This document shows, in pieces, positions 35,655 through 43,783 of a stretch of DNA of 64,000 nucleotides. Each line of letters opens with the position of its first letter. The stretch's first letter is position 1. The notes under the pieces were generated by a model that saw nothing but the letters and a program-made list of their open reading frames with translations, was not told where the DNA came from and ran no database searches. This DNA comes from DASZIT01 sp963709665 (GTDB lineage Bacteria; Actinomycetota; Acidimicrobiia; Acidimicrobiales; RAAP-2). The translations under genes and the position numbers were made by a program. The DNA lies in the NCBI GenBank assembly GCA_963709665.1, contig CAVPWU010000009.1, positions 1 to 64,000 of the forward strand, written 5' to 3'.

Positions 35655-35685
35655 TGCTGCCTCCCGGTCTCCGGCTGGTACTGTC

Positions 35686-35700
35686 CTGACGCTGTATCAG
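35686..35700. promoter_or_regulatory. Operator-like palindrome CTGAC-N5-ATCAG
   Basis: CTGAC at 35686-35690 and ATCAG at 35696-35700, one mismatch from the CTGAC-N5-GTCAG palindrome found at four other promoters in this window. It lies between the divergent SDR and echA20 genes. A possible -10 TACTGT for the rightward unit is just upstream (35679-35684), and on the minus strand GATACA overlaps it, so a bound repressor could block both promoters. Confidence 0.55.
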
Positions 35701-35818
35701 ATCACGCGGCGCGCCGCCCCCGCACCGGACCCGCGACGGCGGTGCCCGGGCACCGATCGCCCGGCCGTCCCGGTCGGTCGGTCGGGCCGCCGCCCCCGCC
35801 ACCGACCCGGAGCTCGCC

Positions 35819-36577
35819 ATGCCCATCGAGACCCACCAGACGCAGCCCGGCATCGCCGAGGTGGTCATCGACCACCCGCCGGTGAACGCCCTGGACGTGG
35901 CGGGCTGGTTCGGCCTGGCCGACGCGGTGACCGCCGCCGGCCGGGTGCCCGACAACCGGGTGGTGATCGTCCGGGCCGAGGGCCGGGGGTTCTGCGCCGG
36001 CGTCGACATCAAGGAGATCCAGGCCAAGGGGGACGAGGCCCTGATCGGAGCCAACCGCGGCTGCTACGCGGCGTTCGCCGCCATGTACGAGTGCGAGGTC
36101 CCGGTCATCGCCGCCGTCCACGGCTTCTGCCTGGGTGGCGGGGTGGGGATCGCCGGCAACTCCGACATCGTCGTGGCCTCCGACGACGCCACCTTCGGGC
36201 TGCCCGAGGTGGACCGGGGTGCCCTGGGGGCCGCCACCCACCTGTCGCGCCTGGTCCCCCAGCACCGCATGCGGGCGATGGTCTACACCGCCCAGGTGGC
36301 CACCGCCGCCGAGCTCCACCACTACGGATCGGTCCTCCGGGTGGTCCCGGCCGCCGGGCTGAGGGACGCCGCCTACGAGGTGGCGGCCGACATCGCCGCC
36401 AAGAGCCCGACCATCCTGCGCCGGGCCAAGGAGTCGCTGAACGGCATCGACCCCGTCGACGTCAAGAAGAGCTACCGGCTCGAACAGGGGTTCACCTACG
36501 AGCTGCACGTGGCCGGGGTGGCCGACGAGCAGCGGGCCGCCTTCGTCGAGAAGCGCGACGCCGACACCTCGCGGTAG
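35819..36577 (+). CDS. echA20: Enoyl-CoA hydratase/isomerase-family ring hydrolase EchA20
   Basis: 252 residues of the crotonase fold, close to mycobacterial EchA20 as I remember it: PPVNAL, RAEGRGFCAGVDIKE, VYECEVPVIAAVHGF-like segment, GNSDIVVASDDATFGLPEV and GALGAATHLSRLVPQH align readily. In steroid degradation EchA20 opens ring C of the HIEC-CoA intermediate, giving COCHEA-CoA for IpdAB. First gene of a rightward operon with ipdA, ipdB and ipdC, the mycobacterial order. The ATG at 35819 is supported by homology; a palindromic operator lies 120 bp upstream. Confidence 0.93.
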   Translation: MPIETHQTQPGIAEVVIDHPPVNALDVAGWFGLADAVTAAGRVPDNRVVIVRAEGRGFCAGVDIKEIQAKGDEALIGANRGCYAAFAAMYECEVPVIAAVHGFCLGGGVGIAGNSDIVVASDDATFGLPEVDRGALGAATHLSRLVPQHRMRAMVYTAQVATAAELHHYGSVLRVVPAAGLRDAAYEVAADIAAKSPTILRRAKESLNGIDPVDVKKSYRLEQGFTYELHVAGVADEQRAAFVEKRDADTSR

Positions 36578-36646
36578 GCGGACCCACCCCACCGGGCCGG
36601 AACCCTCCCCACCCACCACCACCAGGAAGCAGGAACGGCAGCCACG

Positions 36647-37555
36647 ATGGCAGACAAACGACTGACGCTCGACGAACTGACCGGCGAGCTCCGCTCCGGG
36701 ATGACCATCGGGATCGGCGGGTGGGGCTCCCGCCGCAAGCCGATGGCGGCCGTCCGGGCCATCCTCCGGTCGGGGCTCGAGGATCTCACCGTCGTCGCCT
36801 ACGGCGGACCCGACGTCGGCCTGCTGTGCGCCTCCGGCAAGGTCTCCCGGGTGGTCTTCCCGTTCGTGACCCTCGACTCCATCCCCACCGACCCCCACTT
36901 CAAGGCGGCCCGTCAGTCGGCGGCGGTGGCGGCCACCGAGTACGACGAGGGCATGTTCTACCTGGGTCTCCTGGCCGCCTCCCAGCGGGTCCCCTTCCTG
37001 CCCACCCGGGCCGGGCTCGGCTCGGACGTGCTGACCGTCAACCCCGACCTCCGCACGGTGACCTCCCCCTACGCCGACGCCGAGGAGCTGGTGGCCATGC
37101 CCGCCCTCCCCCTCGACGCCGCCATCATCCACGTGAACCGGGCCGACGCCTCGGGCTCGGGGCAGATCCTGGGTCCCGACCCCTTCTTCGACGAGCTCTA
37201 CCTGGGGGCGGCCAGGCGCCGGTACGTCACCACCGAGCAGCTGATCCCCACCGAGCAGTTCGCCTCCGAGGGCCCGATCCAGACCATGTGCATCAGCCGA
37301 CTGCTGACCGACGGCGTGATCGAGACGCCGGGCGGCGCCCACTTCACGGCCTGTGTGCCCGACTACCAGCGGGACGAGGGGTTCCAGAAGGAGTACGTGG
37401 CGGCGGCGGGTGATCCCGACGCCTGGGCGGCCTTCCGCTCCCGGTTCCTGGACGTCGACGAGGCCGGCTACCAGTCGGCCCGACGGGCGGCGGCCGAGGA
37501 GCTCGCCGCCCGGAAGCGGAGCGAGCGGGCGGCCCGGGCCGCCGAGGAGGCCTGA
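36647..37555 (+). CDS. ipdA: Steroid ring-D hydrolase alpha subunit IpdA (CoA-transferase fold)
   Basis: 302 residues, starting MADKRLTLDELTGEL with the IpdA-typical MTIGIGGWGSRRKPMA, then VAYGGPDVGLLCASGKV and TSPYADAEELVAMPAL. In Mycobacterium and Rhodococcus the IpdAB heterotetramer has a class I CoA-transferase fold but acts as a hydrolase, cleaving the last steroid ring of COCHEA-CoA. The C-terminal ~25 residues are an Arg/Ala/Glu-rich helix. It lies 69 bp after echA20 and 4 bp before ipdB. Confidence 0.93.
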   Translation: MADKRLTLDELTGELRSGMTIGIGGWGSRRKPMAAVRAILRSGLEDLTVVAYGGPDVGLLCASGKVSRVVFPFVTLDSIPTDPHFKAARQSAAVAATEYDEGMFYLGLLAASQRVPFLPTRAGLGSDVLTVNPDLRTVTSPYADAEELVAMPALPLDAAIIHVNRADASGSGQILGPDPFFDELYLGAARRRYVTTEQLIPTEQFASEGPIQTMCISRLLTDGVIETPGGAHFTACVPDYQRDEGFQKEYVAAAGDPDAWAAFRSRFLDVDEAGYQSARRAAAEELAARKRSERAARAAEEA

Positions 37556-37559
37556 GGCC

Positions 37560-38330
37560 GTGACCACCGACGCCGGGGTGACCCGGGCCGAGTTCTGCAT
37601 CATCGCCTGCGCCGAGGTCTTCCGCGGCGATGGCGAGGTGATGGCCAGCGCCTTCGGCACCGCCCCGGCGGTGGGCGCCCGGCTGGCCGCCCGCACCTTC
37701 AGCCCCGACCTGGTGCTGACCGACGGTGACGCCGCCCTGATGGTGGGGGCACCCGCCCTCGGGACCCCCGCCGACGACCTGGTGCTGGAGTCCCACATGC
37801 CCTACCGGAAGGTCTTCGACGTGGTGTGGTCGGGACGCCGGAACCTCATCATGATGGCGTCCCAGATCGACCGGGCCGGCAACCAGAACATCAGTGCCAT
37901 CGGGCCGTGGGAACGGCCCAAGGCGCAGCTGGTCGGCGTCCGGGGGGCCCCCGGCAATACCGTCAACCACCCGACCAGCTACTGGGTGCCGAACCACTCC
38001 ACCCGCTCCTTCGTCGAGCAGGTCGACGTGGTCTCCGGGGTCGGCGCCCGGCGGGCGGTGGCGGCCGGGCCGGCCGCCACTCGGTTCCACCGGGCCGGCC
38101 GGGTCATCTCCAACCTCGGGGTGTTCGACTTCGAGACCCCCGACACCACCATGCGCCTCCGCTCCGTGCACCCCGGGGTCACCGTGGACGAGGTGGTGGC
38201 GGCCACCGGGTTCGAGCTGACGGTGCCCGACGACGTGCCCGACACCCGGCTCCCCACGCCGGAGGAGCTGGCCCTGATCCGCCAGGAGCTGGACCCCCGG
38301 GGGCTCCGGGACCGGGAGATCAAGGGATGA
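37560..38330 (+). CDS. ipdB: Steroid ring-D hydrolase beta subunit IpdB
   Basis: 256 residues from GTG 37560, four bases after the ipdA stop; a longer in-frame reading from 37353 runs through ipdA and is rejected. Recognisable IpdB segments: RAEFCIIACAEVFRGDGEVMAS, VGAPALGTPADDLV, NLIMMASQIDRAGNQNIS and SYWVPNHSTRSFVEQVD. It pairs with IpdA to hydrolyse the remaining carbocycle. Its stop overlaps the ipdC start (ATGA). Confidence 0.92.
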   Translation: MTTDAGVTRAEFCIIACAEVFRGDGEVMASAFGTAPAVGARLAARTFSPDLVLTDGDAALMVGAPALGTPADDLVLESHMPYRKVFDVVWSGRRNLIMMASQIDRAGNQNISAIGPWERPKAQLVGVRGAPGNTVNHPTSYWVPNHSTRSFVEQVDVVSGVGARRAVAAGPAATRFHRAGRVISNLGVFDFETPDTTMRLRSVHPGVTVDEVVAATGFELTVPDDVPDTRLPTPEELALIRQELDPRGLRDREIKG

Positions 38331-39427
38331 CCGGGGACGCGGGAGCCCCCGCCGGGCGGGCCCCGGCCCATCCGGCACTGCGGACCCCGTTCTGCGAGCT
38401 GGTGGGGGTCGACTACCCCATCGTCCAGACCGGGATGGGATGGGTCGCCGGTCCCCGTCTGGTGGCGGCCACCGCCGAGGCGGGCGGTCTGGGCATCCTG
38501 GCCTCGGCCACCATGACCTTCGACCAGCTGGTCGAGGCCGTCGCCGAGGTCCGGCGACGGACCGACCGTCCCTTCGGGGTCAACCTGCGCACCGACGTGG
38601 CCGACGTCGACGACCGGGTGGCCCTGATGATCGAGCACGGCGTCCGGGTGGCCAGCTTCGCCCAGGCCCCGAGCCCGTCGCTGGTGGCCCGTTGCAAGGA
38701 GGCCGGCCTGGTGGTCATGCCCACCATCGGGGCCCGGCGTCACGCCGAGAAGGTGGCCGGGTGGGGCGTCGACGCCGTGATCGCCCAGGGCGGCGAGGGC
38801 GGCGGCCACACCGGGACGGTGCCCACCTCGCTGCTCACCCCCTCGGTGGTGGACGCCGTCGGCGACCGGGTGGCGGTCATCGCCGCCGGCGGGTTCTTCG
38901 ATGGACGGGGACTGGTGGCCGCCCTCGCCTACGGGGCGTCGGGCATCGCCATGGGCACCCGGTTCCTGCTCACCCAGGAGAGCCGGGTCCCCGAGGCGGT
39001 CAAGGCGCTCTATCTGGCCACCCCGGTCACCGGCACCGTCGTCTCCACCGCGGTGGACGGCGCCCCCCAGCGGGTGATCCGGACCGAGCTGATCGACCGG
39101 CTCGAGCGGGCAGGCTGGCTGCGGGGCCTGCCCCGGGCCCTGCGCAGCGCCCGCGCCTTCCAGTCCGAGACCCACACCTCCATGGGCGCCCTCCTGGCCG
39201 AGGGCCGGGCCATGCGCCAGGGCAACGAGCTCTCGTGGCCCCAGGTGGTGATGGCGGCCAACGCCCCGGTGATGACCAAGGCCGCCCTGGTCGACGGCCG
39301 CACCGACGTGGGTGTCCTGCCCACCGGTCAGGTGGTGGGGAGCATCGACGAGCTGCCCACGGTGGCCGAGCTCATCGGCCGGGTGGTGGCCGAGGCCGGC
39401 GTCGTCCTCGACCGGCTCACCCGGTAG
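38327..39427 (+). CDS. ipdC: Flavin-dependent CoA-thioester reductase IpdC (nitronate monooxygenase fold)
   Basis: 366 residues from ATG 38327, coupled to ipdB by a 4-base overlap. TIM-barrel FMN enzyme of the nitronate monooxygenase/2-nitropropane dioxygenase family: DYPIVQTGMGWVAGPRLVAA, VMPTIGARRHAEKVAGWGVDAVIAQGGEGGGH, VAVIAAGGFFDGRGLVAALAYGASGIAMGTRFL. In the mycobacterial locus the corresponding gene (Rv3553) encodes IpdC, a reductase acting on CoA thioesters around the IpdAB step. Position and similarity both support this. Confidence 0.9.
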   Translation: MTGDAGAPAGRAPAHPALRTPFCELVGVDYPIVQTGMGWVAGPRLVAATAEAGGLGILASATMTFDQLVEAVAEVRRRTDRPFGVNLRTDVADVDDRVALMIEHGVRVASFAQAPSPSLVARCKEAGLVVMPTIGARRHAEKVAGWGVDAVIAQGGEGGGHTGTVPTSLLTPSVVDAVGDRVAVIAAGGFFDGRGLVAALAYGASGIAMGTRFLLTQESRVPEAVKALYLATPVTGTVVSTAVDGAPQRVIRTELIDRLERAGWLRGLPRALRSARAFQSETHTSMGALLAEGRAMRQGNELSWPQVVMAANAPVMTKAALVDGRTDVGVLPTGQVVGSIDELPTVAELIGRVVAEAGVVLDRLTR

Positions 39428-39484
39428 GCCGACCCCGGTCGGCGGACCGCCAGACAGGGGTGGGCGGGCGGGGTCCGGCCCCGG

Positions 39485-40081
39485 TCAGCTGGCCGCCGGC
39501 CAGTGCTCGAGGCCGACGGCTTCGGTGCGTGAGGTGACGTGGCTCCGTGACTGCTCCCAGGCGGCGAAGGCGAACCCGGACCCGACGTTGGCCAGGGTCA
39601 CCCACCGGCGCGAGGCGTCCAGGCGGGCCCGGACCTCCATGGGCATCAGCAGGAGGGCGCTGACCACGGTGGTGGCGGCCGCCACCGTCACCCCGGCGAG
39701 GAGGACGGCCGAGATGGCCCCCACCGACGGCGGCCGGGTCACCAGGACGACGATCTCCACCACCATGAGCGCCACCACCGCCACCCCGGCGGTCCGCTCG
39801 GAGCGGCGGGCCCGGAACAGCTTCCGCTGGGCCACCGCCGAGTAGGGGACCCGCACGACGAGGCCGCCGGCCGGCCGTCGGGTCAGGGCGAGGATCACCA
39901 GCACCAGCCAGCCGACCGGTCCGAGGAGGATGAGGAGCCAGGCCATGCCGAGCCGGGTGCCGCCGGCGTGGACCGGGGCCCGCACCGACAGGCGGTCGTC
40001 GGTGGGGACGCCTGTGCGCACGCAGATACCGGGCAGGCAGCCCGCCACCGCGTCCTCCGAGAACACCGTCACCTCGCCCAT
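39485..40081 (-). CDS. Small membrane protein of unknown function
   Basis: 198 residues from ATG 40081; a longer reading that continues through the thiolase gene is rejected. After a ~50-residue N-terminus with a Cys pair (CLPGIC), it has a hydrophobic segment at about 53-75 (LGMAWLLILLGPVGWLVLVILAL) and two more at about 110-130 and 135-160; the C-terminus is soluble (RRWVTLANVGSGFAFAAWEQ). I do not recognise the family. It lies between ipdC, on which it converges, and the thiolase gene, with which it is co-oriented about 100 bp downstream, so it may belong to the thiolase transcript. No mycobacterial counterpart at this position is known to me. Confidence 0.7.
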   Translation of the reverse strand: MGEVTVFSEDAVAGCLPGICVRTGVPTDDRLSVRAPVHAGGTRLGMAWLLILLGPVGWLVLVILALTRRPAGGLVVRVPYSAVAQRKLFRARRSERTAGVAVVALMVVEIVVLVTRPPSVGAISAVLLAGVTVAAATTVVSALLLMPMEVRARLDASRRWVTLANVGSGFAFAAWEQSRSHVTSRTEAVGLEHWPAAS

Positions 40082-40155
40082 GCTTCGCCCTCCGCCAGGT
40101 TCGTCGGCACCTTCGCCCGGCGACTTGAGCGAATTCCGGAGGCGGCCGGCCGGCG

Positions 40156-40197
40156 GCGTCAGCCCGGGCGTTCGATGCGTCAGCCCAGGCGTTCGAT
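40156..40197. repeat. Two-copy 21-bp tandem repeat over the thiolase stop codon
   Basis: A 21-bp unit occurs at 40156-40176 and 40177-40197, differing at one base (CCCGGG against CCCAGG). The repeat contains the last codons and stop of the leftward thiolase gene, so the terminal codons and stop are duplicated just past the used stop (40180-40182). Confidence 0.8.
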
Positions 40198-41385
40198 GAT
40201 GGTGGCGTTGGCCTGTCCCCCGCCCTCGCACATCGTCTGGAGCCCGTAGCGGGCGCCGGTGCGCTCCATCTCGTTGAGCAGGGTGGCCAGCAGGCGGGCA
40301 CCCGAGGCGCCGGTGGGATGGCCGATGGCGATGGCCCCACCGTTGACGTTGACCTTGGCCATGTCCGGGTGGTGCTCCTTCTCCCAGGCCAGCACCACCG
40401 AGGCGAAGGCCTCGTTGATCTCCACCAGGTCGATGTCGTCGAGGGACAGCTTCGACTTGGCCAGGACCAGGGTGGTGGCCGGGATGGGGGCGGTCAGCAT
40501 GATCACCGGGTCGTTGGCCGCCACCGCGAAGGTGTGGAAGCGCGCCCTCGGGCGGAGGCCGAGCTGGGCGGCCCGCTCCTCGCTCATGACCAGGACGGCG
40601 GCCGCCCCGTCGGAGATCTGGGAGGAGGAGGCGGCGGTGACCAGGCCGTCCTCCGCGAACGCCGGGGGCAGCGAGGCCAGCTTCTCGTAGGTGGAGCCGG
40701 CCCGGACCCCCTCGTCGAAGGTCAGCGGTCCCTCGCCGGCCGGGTCGCCCTCGTCGGTGCCCGCCTCGGCCACCTTGTGCTCGATCCGGGCCCGCCGGGT
40801 GTCCAGGGGGATGATCTCCCGATCGAAGCGGCCCTCGGCGGTGGCCCGGGCCGCCCGGTCGTGGGACTCGAGGGCGAAGCGGTCCATGTCCTCCCGGGAG
40901 ATGTCCCACCGGTGGGCGATCTCCTCGGCGGACAGCCCCTGGTGGATGAAGTCGAACCGGCCGTGGACGGTGGGGCCGTAGGCCTCGCCCGGTCCGTGCT
41001 CGGTGGTCGAGCCGATCGGCACCCGGCTCATGGCCTCCACCCCGCCGCCGATGGCGATGTCCATCGCCCCGGACATCACCGCCTGGGCGGCGAAGTGCAC
41101 CGCCTGCTGGGCCGAGCCGCACTGCCGGTCCACCGTGGTGCCCGGGACGGTGTCGGGGAAGCCGGCGGCCAGGGCGGCGTTGCGCCCGATGTTCATGGCC
41201 TGCTCCCCGACCGTCATGGTGCAGCCGAGCACCACGTCCTCCACCAGGGCGGGGTCGAGGTCGTTGCGCTCCATCAGGGCGCGCAGCGGCTGGGCGGCCA
41301 GATCGACGGCGTGCCAGCCCGACAGCCGGCCGTTCCTCTTCCCCACCGGGGTGCGGACGGCATCGACGATCACGGCGTTGGGCAT
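40180..41385 (-). CDS. fadA6: Acetyl-CoA acetyltransferase (FadA6-type thiolase)
   Basis: 401 residues from ATG 41385; an ORF start at 41403 would add six residues. Thiolase family with nucleophile Cys89 (DRQCGSAQQA), His356 (GGAIAIGHPTGASG) and the second catalytic Cys386 (TMCEGGGQAN), all in the expected motifs. In mycobacteria the thiolase of the C/D-ring locus is FadA6 (Rv3556c), which releases acetyl-CoA in the last stages of ring catabolism; position supports that assignment over FadA5 of side-chain degradation. Divergent from a FadE gene, with an operator-like palindrome in between. Confidence 0.85.
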   Translation of the reverse strand: MPNAVIVDAVRTPVGKRNGRLSGWHAVDLAAQPLRALMERNDLDPALVEDVVLGCTMTVGEQAMNIGRNAALAAGFPDTVPGTTVDRQCGSAQQAVHFAAQAVMSGAMDIAIGGGVEAMSRVPIGSTTEHGPGEAYGPTVHGRFDFIHQGLSAEEIAHRWDISREDMDRFALESHDRAARATAEGRFDREIIPLDTRRARIEHKVAEAGTDEGDPAGEGPLTFDEGVRAGSTYEKLASLPPAFAEDGLVTAASSSQISDGAAAVLVMSEERAAQLGLRPRARFHTFAVAANDPVIMLTAPIPATTLVLAKSKLSLDDIDLVEINEAFASVVLAWEKEHHPDMAKVNVNGGAIAIGHPTGASGARLLATLLNEMERTGARYGLQTMCEGGGQANATIIERLG

Positions 41386-41419
41386 GGCTCTATCCTGCCG
41401 CAAGGGATCTGGTTGCCGA

Positions 41420-41442
41420 AAATCTGGCGGTGTGTCAGATTT
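41420..41442. promoter_or_regulatory. Operator-like palindrome between fadA6 and fadE
   Basis: AAATCTG (41420-41426) and CAGATTT (41436-41442) are perfect inverted repeats around a core CTGGC-GGTGT-GTCAG (41424-41438), one mismatch from CTGAC-N5-GTCAG. Central in the ~130-bp divergent region, so it could control both genes. A GATACC hexamer seven bases before GTG 41517 may be a -10 for the rightward gene. Confidence 0.6.
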
Positions 41443-41534
41443 CCCTCGACCGCCGAGAGGCGGGGCGTCGATGAGATATCTCTCGGGTCGCGCACCAGGC
41501 GCCGATACCCGTAGACGTGGACGAAATTGAGTCG

Positions 41535-42692
41535 ATGGAGCTTCGCTTCACCCCCGAACAGGAACAGTTCCGCCGCCGGGCGCGTGCCTGGCTGGAGGCC
41601 AACGCCCCGGCGCCCCACAGCCTCCCCTCCCTCGACACCCCGTCGGGCTTCGAGGCCCACCGGGCCTGGGAACAGACCATGTACGCCCATCGCTGGTCGG
41701 TGGTCTCGTGGCCGGAGGAGTACGGCGGCCAGGGGGTCGGCATCCTGGAGTGGCTGATCTTCGAGGAGGAGTACTGGCGGGTCCAGGCCCCGCTCCGGGT
41801 GAGCCAGAACGGCGTCTTCCTCCTCGCCCCCACCCTCTTCGAGTTCGGCACCGACGCCCAGAGGCGGCGGTTCCTGCCGCCCATGGCGTCGGGGGAGGAG
41901 ATCTGGTGCCAGGGCTGGTCGGAGCCGGACGCCGGCAGCGACCTGGCCGGCATCCGCAGCCGGGCGGTCCGGGCCCCGGGGGACGACGGCTGGCTGCTGA
42001 CCGGCCAGAAGACCTGGGCCTCCCGGGGGGCGTTCGCCGAGTGGTGCTTCGGCCTGTTCCGGACCGATCCGGCCGCCGAGCGGCACCGGGGGCTCACCTA
42101 CTTCCTGATCGAGATGCGCACCCCGGGGATCACCGTGCGGCCCATCCCCCAGATCGACGGGGAGACCGGCTTCGCCGAGCTGTTCTTCGAGGATGTCTTC
42201 GTGCCCGACGATCAGGTGCTGGGCGAGGTGGGGGCCGGATGGAGCGTGGCCATGGCCACGGCCGGGTCGGAGCGGGGCCTCAGCCTCCGCAGCCCGGCCC
42301 GCTACACCGAGGCGGCCGGACGCCTGGTCGACCTCTACGCCGAACGGCTGGCCGTGGACCCGGTCCGCGCCGCCCGGAGCGCCGAAGCCGTCACCCAGGC
42401 CTGGATGGACGCCGAGGCCTACCGCCTGGCCACCTACTGGACCGCCTCCAAGGTGGTGGCGGGGGGGACGGTGGGCGCCGAGGCCAGCGCCAACAAGATC
42501 CACTGGTCGGAGACCGACCTGACCATCCACCGGGCCGCCCTCGGCCTCCTCGGGCCCCGCGCCGAGCAGACCGCCGGCAACCGGTGGCTGGACGGCTACC
42601 TGTTCGCCCTGGCCGGGCCGATCTACGCCGGGACCAACGAGATCCAACGGAACGTGGTGGCGGAGCGCATGCTCGGCCTCCCGAGGGGCTGA
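41535..42692 (+). CDS. Acyl-CoA dehydrogenase (FadE type), first subunit of pair 1
   Basis: 385 residues from ATG 41535 (MELRFTPEQEQFRRRARAWLE, the usual family start). GTG 41517 is an alternative if the transcript is leaderless. Typical ACAD features: SWPEEYGGQG, WCQGWSEPDAGSDLA at the FAD/substrate site, LTGQKTWASRG, and near the end AGPIYAGTNEIQRNVVAERMLGLP. Followed after 10 bp by a shorter, divergent ACAD. Adjacent FadE pairs in actinobacterial steroid loci form alpha2-beta2 enzymes that desaturate CoA thioesters of ring or side-chain fragments. Specific substrate unknown. Confidence 0.88.
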   Translation: MELRFTPEQEQFRRRARAWLEANAPAPHSLPSLDTPSGFEAHRAWEQTMYAHRWSVVSWPEEYGGQGVGILEWLIFEEEYWRVQAPLRVSQNGVFLLAPTLFEFGTDAQRRRFLPPMASGEEIWCQGWSEPDAGSDLAGIRSRAVRAPGDDGWLLTGQKTWASRGAFAEWCFGLFRTDPAAERHRGLTYFLIEMRTPGITVRPIPQIDGETGFAELFFEDVFVPDDQVLGEVGAGWSVAMATAGSERGLSLRSPARYTEAAGRLVDLYAERLAVDPVRAARSAEAVTQAWMDAEAYRLATYWTASKVVAGGTVGAEASANKIHWSETDLTIHRAALGLLGPRAEQTAGNRWLDGYLFALAGPIYAGTNEIQRNVVAERMLGLPRG

Positions 42693-42702
42693 GGCGGCCG
42701 TC

Positions 42703-43743
42703 GTGCAGTTCACCTTCAGCGACCAGCAGCTCGAGTTCCGCGACGCCGTGCGCCAGGTCCTCGACAAGGAGTGCACCCCCTTCGACCTGCGGGCCGCCTA
42801 CGAGGACCCGGTGGCCCGGTCGCCCCGCTGGGCCACCCTGGCCGAGATGGGGATCGTGGGCCTCACCACCCCGGAGCGCCACGGGGGCCTGGGGATGGGC
42901 CTGCTCGACCTGGTACTGCTCCTGGAGGAGGCGGGGCGGGTGGCCCTGCCCGAGCCCCTCCTCGAGACGACCGGCCTGGCCGCCCCCCTCCTCGGGTCGA
43001 CCACCGGGACCCGGGCAGCCACCTGGCTCGACCGGATCGCCGCCGGGGACCTGGCGGTGGCCGTGGCCCCCGTCGAACCGTCGGGGACCCCGGTGGTGGC
43101 CGGAGCGGTCGGCGCCGACCTGATCATCGCCCACGCGGTGTCGGCCAACGGTCGCCCGGAGCTGCACGCCGTCCCCGGCGCCGTCTGCACCGCCACCCCG
43201 GTGCCGTCGCTCGACCCCACCCGACGACTGGCCACCGTGGCCTGGGACCCCTCCCCCGCCACCCTGGTCGCCTCCGGTGAGGAGGCCCACGTGCTGATGG
43301 CCGACCTGGCCGACCGGGCGGCGGTGGGCACCGCCGCCCAGCTCCTGGGCCTGGCCGACCACATGATCACCCTGGCCGCCGAGTACGCCCGGGAGCGCCA
43401 CCAGTTCGGCAGGCCGATCGGCAGCTTCCAGGCCGTCAAGCACCTGCTGGCCGGGGCCCAGGTGAAGCTGGAGTTCGCCCGCCCGGTGACCTACGCCGCC
43501 GCCTGGTCGATCGACGGCGGGGAGCCGGACCGGTCGCGGTCGGCCTCGTTGGCCAAGGCGTACGCCTCCGACGCCGCCACCGAGGCGGCCCGGGTCTCGC
43601 TGCAGGTGCACGGGGCCATCGGCTACACCTGGGAGTGCGACCTCCAGCTCTTTCTGAAGCGGGCCTGGGCCCTGGCCGAGGCCTGGGGGTCGGCGGCCGA
43701 CCACCGCGAGCGCATCCTCGCCTCCCTGCTCGACGAGCGCTGA
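42703..43743 (+). CDS. Acyl-CoA dehydrogenase-like subunit, second of pair 1
   Basis: 346 residues from GTG 42703, 10 bp after the first subunit. Recognisable but shorter ACAD: MQFTFSDQQLEFRDAVRQVL, ATLAEMGIVGLTTPERHGGLGMG, then ARERHQFGRPIGSFQAVKH and VSLQVHGAIGYTWECDLQLFLKRA. The middle beta domain is reduced, as in the partner subunits of FadE heterotetramers. Likely forms a complex with the preceding product. Confidence 0.87.
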   Translation: MQFTFSDQQLEFRDAVRQVLDKECTPFDLRAAYEDPVARSPRWATLAEMGIVGLTTPERHGGLGMGLLDLVLLLEEAGRVALPEPLLETTGLAAPLLGSTTGTRAATWLDRIAAGDLAVAVAPVEPSGTPVVAGAVGADLIIAHAVSANGRPELHAVPGAVCTATPVPSLDPTRRLATVAWDPSPATLVASGEEAHVLMADLADRAAVGTAAQLLGLADHMITLAAEYARERHQFGRPIGSFQAVKHLLAGAQVKLEFARPVTYAAAWSIDGGEPDRSRSASLAKAYASDAATEAARVSLQVHGAIGYTWECDLQLFLKRAWALAEAWGSAADHRERILASLLDER

Positions 43744-43783
43744 GCCCGCCCGCCGGGCGGCGCCGGGTGGGTACCGTTGGCCC

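Noticed and set aside
35702..37798. 698-codon minus-strand ORF opposite echA20-ipdA-ipdB
   Set aside because: Composition-driven shadow; the plus strand carries three recognised enzymes with family-typical ends.
39485..41122. 545-codon minus-strand reading through the thiolase gene into the small membrane protein
   Set aside because: Only the last 198 codons look like protein; the upstream part is an out-of-frame shadow of the thiolase.
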